In this document: positions 60,401 to 64,000 of the stretch, piece after piece
Layout: every line of letters starts with the position of its first letter
Position numbering within the stretch: the first letter of the stretch is position 1
Assembly: GCA_036583965.1 (NCBI GenBank)
Contig: JAZBQD010000502.1
Coordinates: 1 to 64,000, forward strand
DNA length: 64,000 nucleotides
Direction of reading: 5' to 3'
From: Prunella strophiata
Lineage: Eukaryota; Chordata; Aves; Passeriformes; Prunellidae
Translations under genes and position numbers: made by a program
Notes under the pieces: model-generated
What the model was told of the DNA's origin: nothing
Seen by the model: the letters and a program-made list of their open reading frames with translations, nothing else
Databases searched by the model: none

Positions 60401-62923
60401 CAGGAGGCAGTTTGTGTTCCTTGTGCAAGGAAAAACCCGTGTGAGAAAAAGCTGCCACAGAGCAGGCTTACCTGAGGAGTTGTGTGGGAAGCTGCCATCC
60501 CCATGGATGGTGGGCGTACTGGGCAGTAAGGGCACGTTGTCCTGCTTCCTCAAGACCTTCTTCTTCAAGGCACTACCAGGGTGTTTTCTCTGCACTCTAG
60601 AAGCTGTGCCATTGACAGGTGGTAGGCTAAAGCCTGCAGGGGCCAAAGAGGAGCTTGTAAGTGGAGGGTGCTGGACAGGGTGATGATGGAAAGGGCCAGA
60701 AAACTTGCCAGAGCTGGGCTAACATCTCTTTGCTTATCCCAAAGAACTTCAAGTATAACAAGTGGCACACTAACATGGGACAGTGATCACAGAATCACAG
60801 AATCCTAGAAGAGTTTGGGTTGGAAGGCACCTTTAAGCACCATCTAGTCCAACCCCTGTGAGCAGGGACATCTTCATCTAGATCAGGTTCCTCAGAGCCC
60901 CATGTAAACTGGCCTTGAACACCTTCAAGGATGGATCAACAACAGCTTCTCTGGGCAAGCCCTTCCAGCTTTTCATCCCCTTCATTATACAAAAAAATAT
61001 CCCTAATATCTAATCTAAATCTACCCTCTTCTAGCTTAAAACCAAATTGCAGTGATGCTTCCCCTAAGAAATAAGGAAACCCAGTATTGCTTTGCTTTTG
61101 TTTTCCTGTTTCAGAGGCTGGCAGGGGAAGTTACCAAAAGAAAGTGCAGACAACCTTGCGTGATGCCCTCGGGCTGAGTGCTGCCTCCTGAGGGCCCTGT
61201 TGCTGCCCCAGGGCAGCACTCACAGCCCTGCAGGCAGAGCCCTCAGCCGGGATTCAGCCGGGAACGCTGCTTGCTCCTGGGGCTACAACAGAACCACTGG
61301 CTGGGGCTTCAGCACAGCTCTACAGCACCAGCTCCTCAGCAGGGAGTGGTGGGAAAAGGATCTCTGGTGTTTTCATTAGAAGGAGTTGAATTTTATTTCT
61401 TCCAGGTTGCACCCTGGTTGAAAAGCATTATTTGCACTCACCTTCCCTGGAGAATGCTCTCCAGGACAGAGTCTGAAGCCTCTAGTGTTCTTTGCAAGAC
61501 AGAAATTTCTACTCTGAAAGACTTTAGAGGTGAAGATGGGAAGCTGATATTCTGTTACTGACTCAGTGAGACCATGGGCAAGACACTTCATGCCTCTGTA
61601 TTTTTCTTTGGGAAACAGAATTAAATCCTATGCAAGCTTCCACTCAGATGCAAGCCAAACAGCTCCCCAGTCTGATTGCAACACTGTGCAAAGGGCAAGC
61701 AAGTGGTCAAAAAGGACCACAAGTGTAGCCACCACTTACTTGCTTCAGCTGCATCCTCAGGCTCAACTGTCTCAGGAAGAAGCTCCAAGGATGTTTGCCT
61801 TTGTCTCCTTTTCTTCATCTCTCTCTCCAAAAGCTCTGCATCCTTCCGCTCTAAGTTCTTTTGAGCCAACATGCACAATGCAGCACGGATCTAGGTGCAA
61901 TGGAAATACATCATAGACTGTAAGCAGAGACACACAAACCAGACACAGCATCTCATCAGGAGCACAGAGTCCATAGAGTGCCACAGGTTTCAATGCAGCT
62001 CCATACACATTCCAATAGTTTCAGAAGAATGTCTCCCGTCCTCACCTTGGCAATTACACACAGTGAGGTGGAACACTTCAGTGCCACAACCTTTCACTGC
62101 TCCAACTGCAACCTCTGTCAGAAAGCCCTGCTTGAAGCATGAAAGTCATAGGAATGCTCCAAGACAGATGAAGAACTCACATGACAGTGAGCAGGCAGTT
62201 CAGTTCCTTACAGGCCATGGCAGCAGAATAAAAAAAACCATGTGCAATACCCAGCAAAGAGGGGTAATTAGCTGTTGCTTAACACTCATGGCCAGGAATT
62301 GCAGCTGTTTCTCACTTCCTGGCTTCTGAAGGACTCTGAAGGACTTGGTCTCTGAGACCAGGAGACCAAAAGGAGGAGTCATGAAAACAAATTGTAGAAA
62401 CATTTATGTTAATGATCAGAAAACTTGAGAATGAGAGGGCTGGGAGATACAGCCAGAAAGGTAACCAGGAAAAATCAAACTCTCCCATTTTGCAGCCTTG
62501 CTTACATCCAGCATTAGAATCTTTGCTTCTCTGCTTCCCAGGATGCACTTTGCCCATGTTCACTGATGTGTAGCTTGCTCTCTCATTCAGAACTTCTCTA
62601 AAACAGCCTTTGTACATAAAGAATGCTTCTGGCATGACCTTAGCACCATCTCCAAACCAGTGACCTTGGCACCACTGGAAATAGCCAAGCAATTGCTCTG
62701 TAGTTGTCAAATATATTCCCAAGAGAATCCACATGGCCCAGGAGAAGAAGATCATGATTTTCAGTGACATTTTGGGCCAAGCACTAAACAGCCACTGGAA
62801 AGGAAGTCTGCTCATCCCTGTCCCTATCCCTTACCTTTCCAAAGCCATCCCTCAGGTCTTTGTCACTTGTAAGACCAGGACTGGTGGGATGATCCGTCTC
62901 CTTGGCCTGGCTCAGTGGGAGGC
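45208..62923 (-). CDS. TOGARAM2-like: TOGARAM2-like gene, thirteen 3' exons, open frame
   Basis: Spliced vertebrate gene on the minus strand. Exons in transcript order: 62923-62835, 61890-61740, 60633-60472, 58350-58218, 56562-56457, 55939-55704, 54220-54068, 52915-52798, 51845-51742, 50395-50191, 48997-48781, 47691-47605, 45443-45208. Every intron begins GT and ends AG, the codon phases agree at every junction, and the stop TGA is at 45210-45208. The product has a charged linker followed by two HEAT/TOG-like arrays, seen in segments such as VTNLRSKVSYSAIVTLGE and RDALPVLWSFLENKALPV. The order and wording of these segments match the C-terminal half of the TOGARAM (FAM179) family, closest to TOGARAM2; family members regulate tubulin in cilia. 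The protein start lies beyond the right edge. It ends soon after the last TOG repeat, which appears short for the family. The inverted copy at 1-11,616 is a broken paralogue. Family assignment is firm; 2 versus 1 is from remembered resemblance. Confidence 0.88.
47605..47691 (-). CDS. TOGARAM2-like: TOGARAM2-like exon, last TOG array
   Basis: Exon of 87 bases, acceptor CTTGTAG, donor GTATGG. It encodes SLLKEFSYQWNQLSGQALLD, with split codons at both ends that agree with its neighbours. The left-arm exon at 9125-9211 has the same length. Confidence 0.85.
48781..48997 (-). CDS. TOGARAM2-like: TOGARAM2-like exon, last TOG array
   Basis: Exon of 217 bases, acceptor TCTTCACAG, donor GTAAGG. It encodes two HEAT helices with DSHKKVKQQALDVLAEIIG and KDPRVHAAAVKALEESITHL. 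By eye it differs from the left-arm exon (7820-8036) at 6 of 217 bases. Confidence 0.9.
50191..50395 (-). CDS. TOGARAM2-like: TOGARAM2-like exon, start of last TOG array
   Basis: Exon of 205 bases, acceptor TTTTCCAG, donor GTATGT. It encodes a linker and then LQKLYNLLEAKGFQTRIEGV, the first helices of the C-terminal TOG array. It ends in phase 0 after ISTNIVQ. Confidence 0.87.
51742..51845 (-). CDS. TOGARAM2-like: TOGARAM2-like exon, inter-array linker
   Basis: Exon of 104 bases, acceptor CTTTGTAG, donor GTACTG. It encodes a lysine-rich linker (GERPSVKEPVKKRNDG) between the two TOG arrays. It begins in phase 0, so it follows directly on the KKK-ending exon, and it ends with two bases completed by the next exon. 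Confidence 0.78.
52798..52915 (-). CDS. TOGARAM2-like: TOGARAM2-like exon, end of first TOG array (absent from left arm)
   Basis: Exon of 118 bases, acceptor TTCCTTAG, donor GTAAGTGC. It encodes HYGQEIVKMLLNHQKFK and a segment ending ILTRIKKK in phase 0. The corresponding stretch is deleted in the left arm, so this exon exists only here. Confidence 0.85.
53745..53950 (+). mobile_element. CR1 LINE 3' fragment
   Basis: Right-arm copy of the CR1 end at 2880-3080, reading towards CATATTCCAGGATTCTATGA. It lies in an intron of the TOGARAM2-like gene. Confidence 0.8.
54068..54220 (-). CDS. TOGARAM2-like: TOGARAM2-like exon, TOG helices
   Basis: Exon of 153 bases, acceptor TTCCCAG, donor GTAATG. 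It encodes a HEAT helix pair containing PVRKCAAELLLSLTERIG and ending in LAQDCHQDTR. The arginine codon is split across the next junction (AG|G). The left copy at 2604-2757 has one extra A. Confidence 0.86.
55262..55500 (+). mobile_element. CR1 LINE 3' fragment
   Basis: Right-arm copy of the fragment at 1248-1490. A slip in the right-arm copy breaks the short CR1 coding tail that is open on the left. Confidence 0.75.
55704..55939 (-). CDS. TOGARAM2-like: TOGARAM2-like exon, TOG helices
   Basis: Exon of 236 bases, acceptor TTGCCCAG, donor GTAGGTTC. It encodes the best conserved part of the first array, beginning VTNLRSKVSY and ending near ENVTPARAMTALMDTGVR. The left-arm counterpart (806-1043) has two extra bases that break the frame. 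Confidence 0.88.
56457..56562 (-). CDS. TOGARAM2-like: TOGARAM2-like exon, TOG helices
   Basis: Exon of 106 bases after acceptor CTTTCAG, donor GTGAGAA. It encodes ELKEKGLFNIKHLAG followed by RLHDVCLAVTSE, a HEAT-repeat pair of the first TOG array. The broken counterpart is at 1-60 in the left arm. Confidence 0.85.
58218..58350 (-). CDS. TOGARAM2-like: TOGARAM2-like exon, start of first TOG array
   Basis: Exon of 133 bases from acceptor CCTTACAG to donor GTAAGA. The product reads from a charged linker into SLQEALSLLGSDDW, the typical first helix that opens a TOG array in this family. Its last two bases TG join G of the next exon to give tryptophan. Confidence 0.82.
60472..60633 (-). CDS. TOGARAM2-like: TOGARAM2-like exon, basic linker
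   Basis: Exon of 162 bases between acceptor CCTGCAG and donor GTAAGC. It encodes a basic, proline-rich linker (SALKKKVLRKQDNVPLLPS). Two leading bases complete the codon opened by the previous exon and one trailing base opens the next. Confidence 0.78.
60787..61040 (-). mobile_element. CR1 LINE 3' end
   Basis: Reverse-oriented CR1 3' end: ATCACAGAATCACAGAATCC, then GGGTTGGAAGGCACCTTTAA. It sits in an intron of the TOGARAM2-like gene, outside the duplicated arm. Confidence 0.88.
61740..61890 (-). CDS. TOGARAM2-like: TOGARAM2-like exon, charged helical linker
   Basis: Exon of 151 bases from acceptor CACCTAG to donor GTAAGTGG. It encodes a highly charged, probably helical segment including ERKDAELLEREMKKRRQRQ. 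It ends with one base of a codon, which the next exon completes as serine. Confidence 0.75.
62835..62923 (-). CDS. TOGARAM2-like: TOGARAM2-like exon, linker (most 5' seen)
   Basis: Exon of 89 bases between acceptor TTACCAG and donor GTAAGG. It encodes a polar segment containing SDKDLRDGFGK and ends in phase 0, matching the next exon at 61,890. Earlier exons were not recognised in the remaining 1 kb of the window. Confidence 0.65.
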
Positions 62924-64000
62924 CTGGTAATGGAAGCAAAGGTTTGTGTAAATCTCTGGCAGACTTCAAGCCCCCAAAAACACAATGGGCAACAGGCAAG
63001 ACAGGTTCCAGATTGCAGAGCTCTCAAGACCCAGAGATTGTGATTGAGAGCAGCAAGGTACAATGCCTAGACCCTCTCCCAAGGGATGGGCTACTGGCAG
63101 CAGACATGACATTACTCTGTTGGCCAGCAGACTGAAACCTGCTGCATGACAAAAGCCCCAGGCCCTGGATGCTGGAGAGCCTCTGTGTTTGATAGAGAAG
63201 GACAGAGATGGAGATTGCCCTTGACAGAGATTCTTATCTGCCCTTATTCATGCTGATTTTAGTAAACATCTTCTTTCAGTTCCTAAAAGTCCCGGGTTCT
63301 AATACCTGTATGCATTTAGATCAACATTTTCTTCTCTTTGTTGGAATATTTTAGAAGACATTAAAAGAAAAGCCTAGGGTTGCAGGAGTGATACCCAAAT
63401 GTGAACTGTGTTCTTGACACTAGATAATTTGTTTTCCACACGGATTTTCATTCTAAACTGTATGAAACTGGGCCAGTTCCATGCCAGCCTGACTAAAGGC
63501 TGATTTTCTTAATGCAAGTAGAACAATGGAGCTCATTCTGGAATACTCTCCAACAGAGCTGTTACAATTCAGAGAACTAATCATTCTATACAACAGCTTG
63601 ACAGAGGATAAAATCATGTGGCACCAAAGTAGGAAAAAACAATATGGCAATCAGGATGGTTTGCCCCTGCAGAATGACCAGCTTAATAATAAAGGAGGGT
63701 AAGATATGGGTTTTGAGGAAGGAGGGCAATTCTGGATGGAAGGCAAGGCCTTGGAAAGTGAGAGCATCTGGGAAGTTGGCAGGGAAATGACTGACCCCAG
63801 GGTAACCTCCTTGGAACCAGGGAAGACAGTCAGGTCAGCAAAATGGACACACAAAATTTACCAGAGTCCAAAATGCAAACCTAAAGCAGCTGAAGCTCTG
63901 ATTTTCTGACTTTCTGTCAGATGAGGTTCTCCTATTCCTCCTATTGCAAAACCAGGATATGTCTATGAATCTACTTCACAGCTCAAAGGCTTCAGCTCAG
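62924..64000. other. Presumed intron, no exon recognised
   Basis: The 5' exons of the TOGARAM2-like gene must lie further right. Within this last kilobase I found no segment with good splice borders and family resemblance. Confidence 0.4.

Overview
The window reads as nuclear DNA of a bird, probably a songbird. The signs are spliced vertebrate exons, CR1 LINE 3' ends, several endogenous retrovirus (ERV) families with LTRs, a GC-rich fragment of the PIM1-like kinase family that is expanded in passerines, and long degenerate minisatellites. There is no prokaryotic gene organisation, rRNA, tRNA or CRISPR array.

The main structure is a large inverted duplication. The left arm (1-13,223) runs off the window edge. 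The right arm (43,609-56,513) carries the same sequence on the opposite strand, and about 30.4 kb of unrelated spacer lies between them. Both arms carry the C-terminal exons of a TOGARAM2-like gene (TOG-array microtubule regulator, formerly FAM179A). The right copy continues past its arm into further 5' exons (56,457-62,923, minus strand). Its thirteen exons splice in one open frame with matching phases down to a stop at 45,208. The left copy is broken: it has single-base frameshifts in several exons and lacks one internal exon altogether.

The spacer is a repeat-rich patchwork. From left to right: a class II ERV remnant (nucleocapsid, dUTPase, protease, start of RT) split by a probable solo LTR; an LTR-like repeat; 2.2 kb of degenerate CCCAGT-type minisatellite; a Y-box protein retropseudogene; an LTR fragment; a class I ERV reverse transcriptase fragment; a 9.2-kb class II provirus on the minus strand with paired 567-bp LTRs, itself containing a second LTR; two tandem copies of an A-rich module; a truncated PIM1-like 5' end in a CpG-rich block; a 1.07-kb minisatellite built of 15- and 23-bp units with higher-order order; GC-rich single-copy sequence; another minisatellite interrupted by a solo LTR; a second copy of the LTR-like repeat; a further LTR with polypurine tract; and a 190-bp tandem repeat.

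The only gene here that looks functional is the minus-strand TOGARAM2-like gene. All retroviral reading frames seen are broken. Coordinates of splice sites were set by reading GT/AG boundaries and codon phase by eye; identities and divergences are hand estimates.
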